A DNA stretch of 64,000 bases from Geminocystis herdmanii PCC 6308 (lineage in GTDB: Bacteria > Cyanobacteriota > Cyanobacteriia > Cyanobacteriales > Cyanobacteriaceae), in the NCBI RefSeq assembly GCF_000332235.1, contig NZ_CM001775.1, positions 551,630-615,629 of the forward strand, written 5' to 3'. Made by a program: the position numbers and the translations under genes. The notes under the pieces were generated by a model. The model worked only from the letters and a program-made list of their open reading frames with translations, was not told where the DNA came from and did not search any database. Of this stretch, positions 27,447 through 36,635 are shown piece by piece; the stretch's first letter is position 1; every line of letters starts with the position of its first letter.

Positions 27447-29009
27447 ATGGGAAATAAAGTTCGATCGAACTCTCAATATTGGTTAAAAATAGTTATCATC
27501 ATTGTTATTCTTTGGGGTGTTTTTTTTCGAGTAACTAATATTGATAAAAAAATTTATTGGGAAGATGAAGTTTATACTTCTTTAAGAGTAGCAGGTTATA
27601 AAAGCTATCAAATTAGTGACAAGTTATTCCATGGAAATATTATTACTAATCAGGATGTTTTACATTTTCAAATTTTACAACCAGAAACTACCTTCAATGA
27701 TACTTGGCAAACTTTAAAAACTGCACCTGAACATCCACCATTATATTATATCTTATTGAGATTTTGGCAGGATATATTTGGAAGTTCCATAACGATTAAT
27801 CGAAGTTTGTCAATTGTCTTTAGCTTATTATGTTTCCCTGCTATTTATTGGTTAGCGTTAGAACTTTTTAAAGATAATTTTTTTGGTTTAATAGCAGTAG
27901 CTTTAATCTCAATTTCTCCGATGCAAATTTTATATGCACAGGAAGCTAGACAATATAGTTTATTTACCCTTACGATTATTTTATCTAGTCTATTCTTTTT
28001 AAAAGCAGTTAAAAGTAATAAAATATATGATTGGCTTTTATATAGTTTTGCTCTTACATTAGTTTTTTATACTTCTTTATTATCAGTATTTTTACCGATT
28101 ATTAATACTATTTATATTTATTCTATTAAAGTTAAAAATAATTTTAATATCAAGTTAAATTTTTGGAAATATACTATTTTAAGTATAATTTTTTTTAGTC
28201 CTTGGATATTTATCGTTTTGTTTAATTTGACGTTATTGAAAAACAGAACAAAATGGATGTATATAGATAAATCTATTTTTTCTTTAGTTTATGCTTGTTT
28301 TTTTAATTTTACAAAACTATTTGTTTTTTCAAGGGTTAAAGAAATTAATTGGATTCTCACTCTAATAATAATAATTTTTATTATATATTGTTTATATTAT
28401 TTAATCAAAAATACCGATAAAAATATTTGGCTTCATTGTCTTTTATTTGCTATAATTCCTACTATAGCACTATTATTATCCGACATAATTTTTGGCTCTA
28501 TTCGTTCTAATTTGTCTCGTTATTTATTTCCTGCTTATGTCAGTATTTATTTAACGATAACTTATACTTTTGGCACAAAAATTAAGCTAAATTCTAAAAT
28601 ATGGTCAATTATTTTTTGTCTATTTATAACTATTCAACTTATTTATAATAGTCATCTTTCTTCTTCAGAATATTCTTGGAATAAAGAACAACATCAAAGT
28701 GTATTAAATTTACAAATAGCTAATATTATTAATGATAACCAAAACTCTCTAGTAATTACACAAATAGATAAATCTTATCGAATTGCTCATTTTATTTCTT
28801 TGAGTTATCAACTAAAACCAGAAACAAAATCACTATTTTTACCAGAAGATACTGAACTAAAATACTATCCTGAATTTCCCCATATTTATCTTTTAAATCC
28901 GTCTCCTTTTTTGATGAATAAAGTTAAAACTGTTTATAATGGTACATTAGAGCAAAAAAATGAATTACTTTATAAAGTAATTATTAATAATCAAAAAAGT
29001 AACAATTAA
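27447..29009 (+). CDS. GT39-type multi-spanning glycosyltransferase, tandem copy 1
   Basis: An integral membrane glycosyltransferase of the GT-C fold (family 39 / PMT-like), expected to transfer a sugar from a lipid-phosphate carrier outside the membrane. I start at ATG 27447 (MGNKVRSNS), matching the start of the paralogue; GTG 27426 only adds seven residues. Visible: about 10-12 hydrophobic spans, the loop-1 motif YWEDEVYT (acidic catalytic pair DE), EHPPLYY, SPMQILYAQEARQYS and YLFPAYVSIYL. Its first 113 coding bases are identical to the downstream paralogue. Acceptor unknown; the neighbourhood suggests surface polysaccharide. Confidence 0.85.
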   Translation: MGNKVRSNSQYWLKIVIIIVILWGVFFRVTNIDKKIYWEDEVYTSLRVAGYKSYQISDKLFHGNIITNQDVLHFQILQPETTFNDTWQTLKTAPEHPPLYYILLRFWQDIFGSSITINRSLSIVFSLLCFPAIYWLALELFKDNFFGLIAVALISISPMQILYAQEARQYSLFTLTIILSSLFFLKAVKSNKIYDWLLYSFALTLVFYTSLLSVFLPIINTIYIYSIKVKNNFNIKLNFWKYTILSIIFFSPWIFIVLFNLTLLKNRTKWMYIDKSIFSLVYACFFNFTKLFVFSRVKEINWILTLIIIIFIIYCLYYLIKNTDKNIWLHCLLFAIIPTIALLLSDIIFGSIRSNLSRYLFPAYVSIYLTITYTFGTKIKLNSKIWSIIFCLFITIQLIYNSHLSSSEYSWNKEQHQSVLNLQIANIINDNQNSLVITQIDKSYRIAHFISLSYQLKPETKSLFLPEDTELKYYPEFPHIYLLNPSPFLMNKVKTVYNGTLEQKNELLYKVIINNQKSNN

Positions 29010-29036
29010 TTTATATTGATAATATATTAAAATTTT

Positions 29037-30599
29037 ATGGGAAATAAAGTTCGATCGAACTCTCAATATTGGTTAAAAATAGTTATCATCATTGTTATTC
29101 TTTGGGGTGTTTTTTTTCGAGTAACTAATATTGATAAAAAAATTTATTGGCATGACGAAGTTTATACCTCTTTAAGGGTAGCAGGTTATAAAGGAGATGA
29201 AGTAGTAACAACATTTTTTAATGGAGAAATTATCACCGTTAAAGACTTATTAGAATTTCAGACATTAAAATCAGAAACTCCCTTAATCTACACTATTAAC
29301 TCCTTAATTGAACATCCAGAACATCCACCATTATATTATTTATTATTACGTTTTTGGCAAGATTTATTCGGAAGTTCAATAATTATAAATCGTAGCTTAT
29401 CTATTCTCTTTAGTCTATTAATTTTTCCTGCAATTTATTATTTATCTCAACAATTATTTAATAATAATTTAGTTAATTTAATTAGTATAAGTTTAATCGC
29501 AATTTCACCAGTACAAATATTGTATGCCCAAGAAGCAAGAGAATATAGTTTATGGATGTTAAGCATTATTTTATCGAGTCTATTTTTTTTCAAAAGTATA
29601 AAAACTAATAATATTTCTCATTGGTTTATGTATAGTTTAACTTTAAGTTTGACTTTTTATACTTCCATTTTATCAGCATTTTTACCTATAATTAAGGTTA
29701 GTTATATCTATTTAATTGGCAAAATTTTAGCAGTACAAACTAAAATCAATTTTTTAATTTTTACCAGTATAAGTGGAATATTATTTATACCTTGGTTAGT
29801 GATAACTGTTATAAATTTTAGTATTCTAAAGGATAAAACTAATTGGACAAATACACAACAATCTTTAGAATTATTAGCAAATTTATGGGGTTTACATTTT
29901 ACCAGTTTATTCATTGATTTTGGTTTACCTTTATATCATTGGGCTAGTTATATTTTTATTATTTTTATCTTCAGTATCATTTTTTATAGTTTCTTTTTTA
30001 TGGTGAATAACATTAGTAAAAATATTTGGCTTTATTTATTATTATTAGTATTAATTCCTACTTTGGGATTAATTCTACCTGATTTAATTTTTGGGGGAAT
30101 TAAGTCAAGTATGACTCGATATTTTTTTCCTGCATATCTTTCTATTTATCTCACTATTGCTTATACTTTAGGCAAAAAAATAGAACAAAAATCGCAAACT
30201 TCGTCACTAATTTTAATTATAATTTTTACTTTGAGTATCATATCAAATATAATAAGTAGTAATGCTCAAACTTGGTGGAATAAAGCCTCTAGTTACCATA
30301 ATGCTGTTATTGCACAAATGATTAATCAAGCTGAAAATCCTCTAGTTATTACCCAAAATTTAGATATTAATAAAGGAAATATTATTTCTATTAGTCATAA
30401 TTTAAAACCAGAAACAAAACTACAATTACTAAATACAAATACATCGATAAAAGCCCATCCAGAATTTAAAGAAATTTATATTTTTAATCCATCGCCTCAA
30501 CTGATTAATTCTTTAGAAAAACTTTATCATCAAAAATTAGAGAATAAAAATTATTCACTTTACTATTTCAATATACTTCTCCCTAAATTAAATTTTTAA
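29037..30599 (+). CDS. GT39-type multi-spanning glycosyltransferase, tandem copy 2
   Basis: Paralogue of the preceding gene, 27 bases downstream of its stop and probably co-transcribed. 520 aa, the same architecture: YWHDEVYT in loop 1 (H replaces E, Asp-Glu kept), EHPPLYYLLLRFWQD, SPVQILYAQEAREYS, RYFFPAYLSIYLT. Beyond the identical 5' segment the two diverge considerably in the second half, so they probably differ in acceptor or sugar. Confidence 0.85.
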   Translation: MGNKVRSNSQYWLKIVIIIVILWGVFFRVTNIDKKIYWHDEVYTSLRVAGYKGDEVVTTFFNGEIITVKDLLEFQTLKSETPLIYTINSLIEHPEHPPLYYLLLRFWQDLFGSSIIINRSLSILFSLLIFPAIYYLSQQLFNNNLVNLISISLIAISPVQILYAQEAREYSLWMLSIILSSLFFFKSIKTNNISHWFMYSLTLSLTFYTSILSAFLPIIKVSYIYLIGKILAVQTKINFLIFTSISGILFIPWLVITVINFSILKDKTNWTNTQQSLELLANLWGLHFTSLFIDFGLPLYHWASYIFIIFIFSIIFYSFFFMVNNISKNIWLYLLLLVLIPTLGLILPDLIFGGIKSSMTRYFFPAYLSIYLTIAYTLGKKIEQKSQTSSLILIIIFTLSIISNIISSNAQTWWNKASSYHNAVIAQMINQAENPLVITQNLDINKGNIISISHNLKPETKLQLLNTNTSIKAHPEFKEIYIFNPSPQLINSLEKLYHQKLENKNYSLYYFNILLPKLNF

Positions 30600-30745
30600 T
30601 AGCGAAAACTATTGTAGAGAAATAAAATTTTATGTATCTGTCTAAAATATAGTCGATGTCTAATAATCAATAAAAATGCCTCTTCTACAGTGAGTATGAT
30701 AAATTAATAGTTAAAGTCGAGGCAAAAGGCAAGAGGCAAGAGTAT

Positions 30746-32878
30746 TTAATAATTTAATTTTGCATTTATTTTAGTTTTGATAAATTTATAGGGAGTGGCA
30801 AATAAGGTATAAAATAATAGCCATAATGACATTAATTCTCCTTGAGTCTGTTGAAAAATCCACTGATTAGGCAGACAAAAAATTATTTTGATTAACTGAC
30901 GATATTGAGATAAAGAAACATTAATAAATATTAGTTTATCACTAGATGTTGGTTGATTATAATGCTGACGTTGAAATTCTAATAATAATCCTTCTTCTAT
31001 AAACTCGATTTTTCCCTTTTCAGGCATATTTACTAATAAATTTTGTTGAATTTCTATACCATACTCACAAATTTTACTGGTAATAGTTTCATACTTTCTA
31101 TCAGGAGTAATAATTCTAATTTTTTTGTTGATTTTTAACCATTGATAAGTGTCTAATTTAGGAATATCTAACATCACCATTATAGAGAGTGTCAAAATAA
31201 TTAAGTTATAAATATTCCAAAAAATAACTAAATCTACATTTAAGGAATTATCAAACTGGTTAAATTTACTTAAAAAATTGATAAAAGTAGTTAAATTTAC
31301 TGCTAATAGAAAAATAAGCGGAAATGCTAAACGCCAATTAAAATAATAATTATCGCTTTTAATTCCTTTTGGTGTTACTTTGAAAATAGATGCAAAAGGA
31401 TTGATTAAAGTTTTGATAATTTCTTCTGTAATTGGTACTGCTGTTACCACGTTATAAATATCTGCTAATAAAGCCGATCGAGTTTTATAATTTAACCATG
31501 AAAAAGTTAATATTTGAATAAAATAGAAAGGAAAAAAGAAAGAGAGTGTTTCTTGAAAATTGGTTTCAATGGGAATAATATCGAAACTATTATATGCTAA
31601 TGGTAATAATAATAATAATAGTCTTAATGGACTCATAAACCATTGTAAAATACCTTCTAAATGGGCTATTCTTTGGGGTAACTTTAAGCCTTTAATTTTG
31701 AGAGGATTTTCTGATATAAATAGGGTTTGAATTGTACCTCTTGCCCATCTTTTTCTTTGTCTAATATGTCCAAAAATATTTTCTGCTGATAATCCGGCAC
31801 TTAAACTTTCTTTTAGGTAAATTACTTGATAATTTTTTGCGGATAAACGAATACTTGTATGATAATCTTCACTAAGGGTTTCGATGACAAAACCGCCTAT
31901 TTTTTCTAAATATTTTCTTCTCACAACAAATGAACTTCCATAACATAAAGCGGTATTAATACTATCTCGAATCGGTTGATAATAACGGGAAAAAATTTCT
32001 ACTTCTGTGGGTATTTTGTCTTCTAAACCTAAATTTCTGGCAATGGGATCATGAGAGTAAAAACTCTGGTAAGTTTGTAATAAGCCTATTTTTAGGTCTT
32101 GAAAAAAGCCGATCGAGCGTGTTAAAAAGTTAGTAGTAGGAATAAAGTCAGCATCAAAAACAACGATTAATTCTCCATCTGTAAGATTTAAAGCATGGTT
32201 TAAGTTTCCTGCTTTGGCGTGGAGACGATTTTCACGGCTAACATAATTACAGTTTAGCTTCGCACACAATTCCTTGATTTCTTCTCTATGCCCATCATCT
32301 AAAAGATAGATTTTTTTTTGATTATATTCTATGGCTTGACAACCAACGATCGTTTTTTTTACTACTTCTAAAGGTTCGTTATAACTAGGGATTAAAATAT
32401 CTACAGTAGGTTGATAAATTCCTTGTTTAACGGCTTCTTCCATTCTATCGGCTTGGGTTTTTCTATTCTTAATATTTAAGGTTAAAATTCCCTGCCAAAA
32501 TGGACTAACTATAAAAGCTATTTCGATTAATAATAAACCTATACTAAAGATACTATTGATGGGATCAATTAAGTTAAGAGTGGAGTTTGATCGCCACCAA
32601 AAATAACGTATCATAAAAAATAAAGAGGTAAAAACTATAATTATCCTTGACCATTTTTGCTGGTTCGGTGATAATGTTATGGTAGTTTGAACGATCGAGA
32701 TACCGATGATTAATGGTAAAAATAAGAGTAAATTAGACTGATTAAAACAAGGAAATATGTTCGCTATTTTATCTATAAAATTATTGCTAAAAATCCAAGT
32801 CAATATAATGGCGATCGAACTACTAACTAAAGCTATAATAAAGAGTCGAGGAGAAAAACTTTTAGATTGAAGACGCAT
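30746..32878 (-). CDS. Cellulose-synthase-like processive glycosyltransferase (GT2)
   Basis: A 710-aa membrane beta-glycosyltransferase resembling BcsA/CesA. N-terminal membrane spans (about residues 10-130) come first, then the cytosolic GT2 domain: PSYNEPLEVVKKT, LLDDGHREE, the FDADF metal site (D-x-D), LSEDYHTSIRL (catalytic TED-like SED) and QRKRWARG (Q-x-x-RW chain-binding motif). Four or more C-terminal spans and a divergent tail follow, where BcsA has PilZ; a clear c-di-GMP RxxxR motif is not seen. Product probably cellulose or a related beta-glucan used in aggregation, but the polymer is not proven. There is no bcsB neighbour. Confidence 0.9.
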   Translation of the reverse strand: MRLQSKSFSPRLFIIALVSSSIAIILTWIFSNNFIDKIANIFPCFNQSNLLLFLPLIIGISIVQTTITLSPNQQKWSRIIIVFTSLFFMIRYFWWRSNSTLNLIDPINSIFSIGLLLIEIAFIVSPFWQGILTLNIKNRKTQADRMEEAVKQGIYQPTVDILIPSYNEPLEVVKKTIVGCQAIEYNQKKIYLLDDGHREEIKELCAKLNCNYVSRENRLHAKAGNLNHALNLTDGELIVVFDADFIPTTNFLTRSIGFFQDLKIGLLQTYQSFYSHDPIARNLGLEDKIPTEVEIFSRYYQPIRDSINTALCYGSSFVVRRKYLEKIGGFVIETLSEDYHTSIRLSAKNYQVIYLKESLSAGLSAENIFGHIRQRKRWARGTIQTLFISENPLKIKGLKLPQRIAHLEGILQWFMSPLRLLLLLLPLAYNSFDIIPIETNFQETLSFFFPFYFIQILTFSWLNYKTRSALLADIYNVVTAVPITEEIIKTLINPFASIFKVTPKGIKSDNYYFNWRLAFPLIFLLAVNLTTFINFLSKFNQFDNSLNVDLVIFWNIYNLIILTLSIMVMLDIPKLDTYQWLKINKKIRIITPDRKYETITSKICEYGIEIQQNLLVNMPEKGKIEFIEEGLLLEFQRQHYNQPTSSDKLIFINVSLSQYRQLIKIIFCLPNQWIFQQTQGELMSLWLLFYTLFATPYKFIKTKINAKLNY

Positions 32879-33216
32879 ATTATTAGATGTTAGGTTTTAG
32901 GGAGTCAGGAAGAGACTTTGTTAATTGACAGGGAATAAGGAATAGAAGTTATTAATGGTTAATTCTTCATTCTTAATTCTTCATTTAATCGTACCTAACA
33001 GAAATGAAAAAACATCAAGATTTATCTGAGAAAACTTTAATATACTTAGTAATATGAATAAGCAAGACAAGTATTGTAAAGAAAATGTGTTGTTATTCAC
33101 TACGTCTTTAATTCACTTTTGATAATTTATAGTACGGCTACTTCAACCACAAGAATTTGGCACAATGACAGTAATTTATCACCAATGACAATTAATTTGG
33201 CACTATACATTAAAAA
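32879..33216. other. Intergenic region, no gene seen
   Basis: Between the cellulose-synthase-like gene start and the tRNA. Contains short CATTCTTAATTCTTCATT-type heptamer-like DNA and near 33140-33210 a reiterated GGCAC(A/T)ATGACA/AATTTGGCAC pattern. No open frame, RNA gene or terminator recognised. Confidence 0.4.
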
Positions 33217-33290
33217 TGGCTCGGGGCGGATTTGAACCGCCGACCTTGGGCTTATGAGTCCCCTGCTCTAACCAACTGAGCTACCAAGCC
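33217..33290 (-). tRNA. tRNA with CAU anticodon (elongator Met, less likely Ile2)
   Basis: On the minus strand a complete 74-base cloverleaf: acceptor GGCTTGG/CCGAGCC (one G-U), D-arm GTAGCTCAGTTGGTTAGAGC, anticodon loop CTCATAA with stem GGGGA-type pairs, T-arm GGCGGTTCAAATCCGCC, discriminator A. CAU could be elongator Met, or Ile when the C is lysidylated; the GTAGCTCAGTTGG D-arm favours elongator Met. CCA is not encoded. Confidence 0.93.
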
Positions 33291-33345
33291 TTTTGCTTAA
33301 CGGTTTACTATTATAAACTATATCAGCAAATTTTTCAAGATGTTT

Positions 33346-34158
33346 TTAATTGTTCTCCAAAGTCAAAAAGTTTTCTAAGGCGACAATCATGTTAGGAGGC
33401 CAACGTCTTACGGTTTTTAACCAGTCTAAATCTTTGTAACGAGTATCGATACCAATAGCTGCTACCCAATTACTTTCTGCTTCCCCTTGTTTTCCGTTTT
33501 CCCATAATACTGCGGTTAAAGCCGCTCTCATATCAGCAAACATGGGATATTTACGCACAAGATTGCGCATTTTGGTTAAGGCTTCGTCTTTTTTGCCTAA
33601 TTGGTACATGACGAGAGATTCGTTGGCACTGGCAAAAGCAAAATTAGGGGCTAAGTCAAAGGCTTTATGATAGTATTGGAGAGCGGTGTCCCAATTTTCT
33701 AATCCTGCGTTGGCATTACCTAAGTTATTGTATGCCATGGCATCTTCTGGAGATAATTCTAATACTTTTTCGTAGTCTTCGATCGCACTCTGATATTGTT
33801 TCAGTCCTTCATAAGCTGTACCACGATTCAGATAAGGATCGGGTGCATCGGGGGCAAGGGTGATAGACTGGTTATAATCTTCGATGGCATCCTGTAATTT
33901 ATTTTGACTGACTCTCGCATTACCACGATTACTCCAGACGGCGGGATTGGTGGGAAATTGTTCAATTAATTGAGTCCAATAAATTTCAGCTTGAGGAAAA
34001 TCACCATTTTCAGTGGCTAAAATCGCTTCCCGTGCGATATTTTCCCCTTGTTGTAGTTGCTCGTCTGTAATGGTAATATGAGGATTATCTTCTGCAAGAG
34101 TGGGATTTTGAAATAAGCACAGACAACAAAAAATGGCAATAATTAGGCTTTTTAACAT
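33346..34158 (-). CDS. Exported tetratricopeptide-repeat protein
   Basis: A 270-aa protein with an N-terminal signal peptide (hydrophobic core LIIAIFCCLCLF, cleavage near LAED) and five or six TPR units (AVWSNRGNARVSQNKLQDAIEDYNQ, PDPYLNRGTAYEGLKQYQSAIEDYE and AMAYNNLGNANAGLENWDTAL read as successive repeats). It ends in a 60-residue segment conserved in cyanobacterial thylakoid/periplasm TPR proteins (YKDLDWLKTVRRWPPNM). Protein-protein scaffold; partner unknown. Confidence 0.88.
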   Translation of the reverse strand: MLKSLIIAIFCCLCLFQNPTLAEDNPHITITDEQLQQGENIAREAILATENGDFPQAEIYWTQLIEQFPTNPAVWSNRGNARVSQNKLQDAIEDYNQSITLAPDAPDPYLNRGTAYEGLKQYQSAIEDYEKVLELSPEDAMAYNNLGNANAGLENWDTALQYYHKAFDLAPNFAFASANESLVMYQLGKKDEALTKMRNLVRKYPMFADMRAALTAVLWENGKQGEAESNWVAAIGIDTRYKDLDWLKTVRRWPPNMIVALENFLTLENN

Positions 34159-34258
34159 AAAAAATTAGATAAATTAGATGTTTGGTGTTAATTAATCTTC
34201 CCCCTCTCCTCCTCTTCCCTTTCCCCCTCTCTTTAATAGAAAATCTAAAAAGTTGGTA

Positions 34259-34603
<345 letters not shown>

Positions 34604-34634
34604 TTATTTATGGTTAATTAATAATAGATAATAC

Positions 34635-35015
34635 TTAATTTTTTGTGGTTATTTTTTTATGACTTAATAGCCAATTTGCCATCGTTGCTCTACGGGTATG
34701 ACGAGGAGTAAATTCTCCTATTTTATAACCTTTAAATCCTAATTCTTCTTTTAAAAGTTGTTTATTTTCTGAAGGAATAGAACGGGTTAACTTTACCGTA
34801 GGAGGACGATTTTCGATAAAATCTGGAGGCGTTGGGTATTCTTCTCGCCAAGATTGTTCTACTTGATCAGTATCCCATGTTTTTGTCTCAAAATTATAAC
34901 GATAACCTAAATGATACCATACTAATTGATTGGCAATATCATCTGGTAATTTTTCTTCTATAATTTGCCAAATTGTTTCATTATTAAGGGGTGGTAATTG
35001 TTCTAACATATTCAT
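34635..35015 (-). CDS. DUF1823 family protein
   Basis: 126-aa cyanobacterial/plastid protein of unknown function; the block LVWYHLGYRYNFETKTWD, then SWREEYPTPPDFIENRPPTVKLTRSIP and LLKEELGFKGYKIGEFTPRHTRRATMANWLL are characteristic of DUF1823. It is soluble and basic toward its C-terminus. The start MNMLEQLPPLN or the internal MLEQLPPLN are both possible. Confidence 0.85.
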   Translation of the reverse strand: MNMLEQLPPLNNETIWQIIEEKLPDDIANQLVWYHLGYRYNFETKTWDTDQVEQSWREEYPTPPDFIENRPPTVKLTRSIPSENKQLLKEELGFKGYKIGEFTPRHTRRATMANWLLSHKKITTKN

Positions 35016-35064
35016 CTTTTTTACTTCTTAGTTTTATATTTTACAAATTTTATCTTAATTTTTA

Positions 35065-36582
35065 TCAAGTTCGATCGAGCAACGCCACTTTGTAATCCAG
35101 CTTTTTATCAATTTTTTCCCATTCTTCGGGAGAAATTTTTTCTAAGTGTTTTAAAACTAAACTCATTCTTCCCTGAGATTTTAATTTATCTTCATGACGG
35201 CGTAAAAAATCCCAATATAAATAATTAAAAGGACAAGCATTTTCTCCTATTTTTTCTTTATAATTATACTGACAATTAGAACAATAATCACTCATTTTGT
35301 TAATATAATTTGCAGAAGAAGCATAAGGTTTTGATGCTAAAACTCCGCCATCGGCAAATTGTCCCATTCCTAATACATTTGTTTGCATAACCCAATCATA
35401 GGCATCAATATAAGCACTATGAAACCAGTTTTCTAAGGCTTGGGGTGAAATTCCAGCGATTAAACCATAGTTACTGATGATCATCAATCTTTGTATATGA
35501 TGGGCATAACCAGTATTTTCTGTTTGTTTTAAAACTTGTTTTAAACAATTCATTTTTGTTTTCTTACTATCCCAAAAAAATTCTGGTAATGGTTGTTGAT
35601 GATTAAAATAATTACTCTGGAAATAGTCTTCTTTTACATAGTGATAAATTCCATACATATATTCTCTCCAACCTAAGATTTGTCGAATATATCCTTCTAC
35701 TGAGTTGAGGGGATAATTTTTTTCTAAGTAAGTTTTTTCTACTGCCTTTATTACTTCTAAAGGATTCAATAATCCTATATTTAGATAGGGTGAGATTAAA
35801 CTATGCCACATAAATTCTTGATTTGTTATCATGGCATCTTGATATTTTCCAAAGTTTTCTAAACCTCGATCGAGAAAATGATTTAATACTTTTAAAGCAT
35901 CTTTTCTTGTCACTGCCCAGTGAAAGTTATCATTATTTCCATAGGTATCAATATCTAATGTGGATAGATAATTTTTTACCTCTAAAGTGATATTATCGGG
36001 TGGAAAAAAAAGAGGTTGAGGAGGAGATAAATTTTTCTTTGGTGGTTGTCGATTTTCTTTGTCTAAATTCCATTTACCTCCCACTGGTTGTTGATTTTCT
36101 GTTAGTAATATTTGCCATTTTTTTCGACTTTCTCGATAAAAGTCTTCTAAAATTAATCGTTTTCTATTACTTGCCCATTGTTTAAATTCTTCTGGTTGCC
36201 ATAAAAAATTATTGTTAGGATAAAAAACTATTTTACAAGGTAATTTCCAAGTATTAATCATACTCAAAAAAGGTCGATCGACTGGAGACATTAATCTTAA
36301 TTCTTGAAGATTATTCTCTAATATCCACTTATTTAATACGGGGAAAAAATCTAAATCAATTTTATAATCAACTTGCCAATTATCAGCTTTTAATTCTTCA
36401 GCAAAATGACGCATTGCTGACCAAATAAACATTAATTTTTGTTGATGATAGCGTCTTTCTTGAACATGATTAAGGGATTCAATGAACAGAATTTTACTAT
36501 TTTTTTGTTCAGATAAACTAGCTATTAAAGCTGTATTTTCATGACTTAATTGATTACCTAAAATCCAAATACCAATATTCAT
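35065..36582 (-). CDS. FeS-cluster bacterial cryptochrome/photolyase (FeS-BCP)
   Basis: 505-aa flavoprotein of the PhrB/CryB group, which repairs (6-4) photoproducts in characterised members using FAD, a lumazine-type antenna and a [4Fe-4S] cluster. N-terminal Rossmann antenna domain (WILGNQLSHEN); C-terminal all-helical FAD domain with GWREYMYGIY, HHIQRLMIISNYGLI and YDWVMQTNVLGMGQFADGG. Cluster cysteines appear as C346-region CLKQV plus YCSNCQYN and NACPFNYLYW. The length is normal. Light-linked DNA repair fits a phototroph. Confidence 0.93.
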   Translation of the reverse strand: MNIGIWILGNQLSHENTALIASLSEQKNSKILFIESLNHVQERRYHQQKLMFIWSAMRHFAEELKADNWQVDYKIDLDFFPVLNKWILENNLQELRLMSPVDRPFLSMINTWKLPCKIVFYPNNNFLWQPEEFKQWASNRKRLILEDFYRESRKKWQILLTENQQPVGGKWNLDKENRQPPKKNLSPPQPLFFPPDNITLEVKNYLSTLDIDTYGNNDNFHWAVTRKDALKVLNHFLDRGLENFGKYQDAMITNQEFMWHSLISPYLNIGLLNPLEVIKAVEKTYLEKNYPLNSVEGYIRQILGWREYMYGIYHYVKEDYFQSNYFNHQQPLPEFFWDSKKTKMNCLKQVLKQTENTGYAHHIQRLMIISNYGLIAGISPQALENWFHSAYIDAYDWVMQTNVLGMGQFADGGVLASKPYASSANYINKMSDYCSNCQYNYKEKIGENACPFNYLYWDFLRRHEDKLKSQGRMSLVLKHLEKISPEEWEKIDKKLDYKVALLDRT

Positions 36583-36635
36583 AAATAACTATTAAGAGTA
36601 AATTATTCTATTTTTGTCTCAAATACTTTTTTTGA

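Noticed and set aside
30640-30745. Possible third family-A MITE near 30686-30740 (GAGTAT and GGCAAAAGGCAAGAGGC)
   Set aside because: The terminal and interior order does not match the two real copies.
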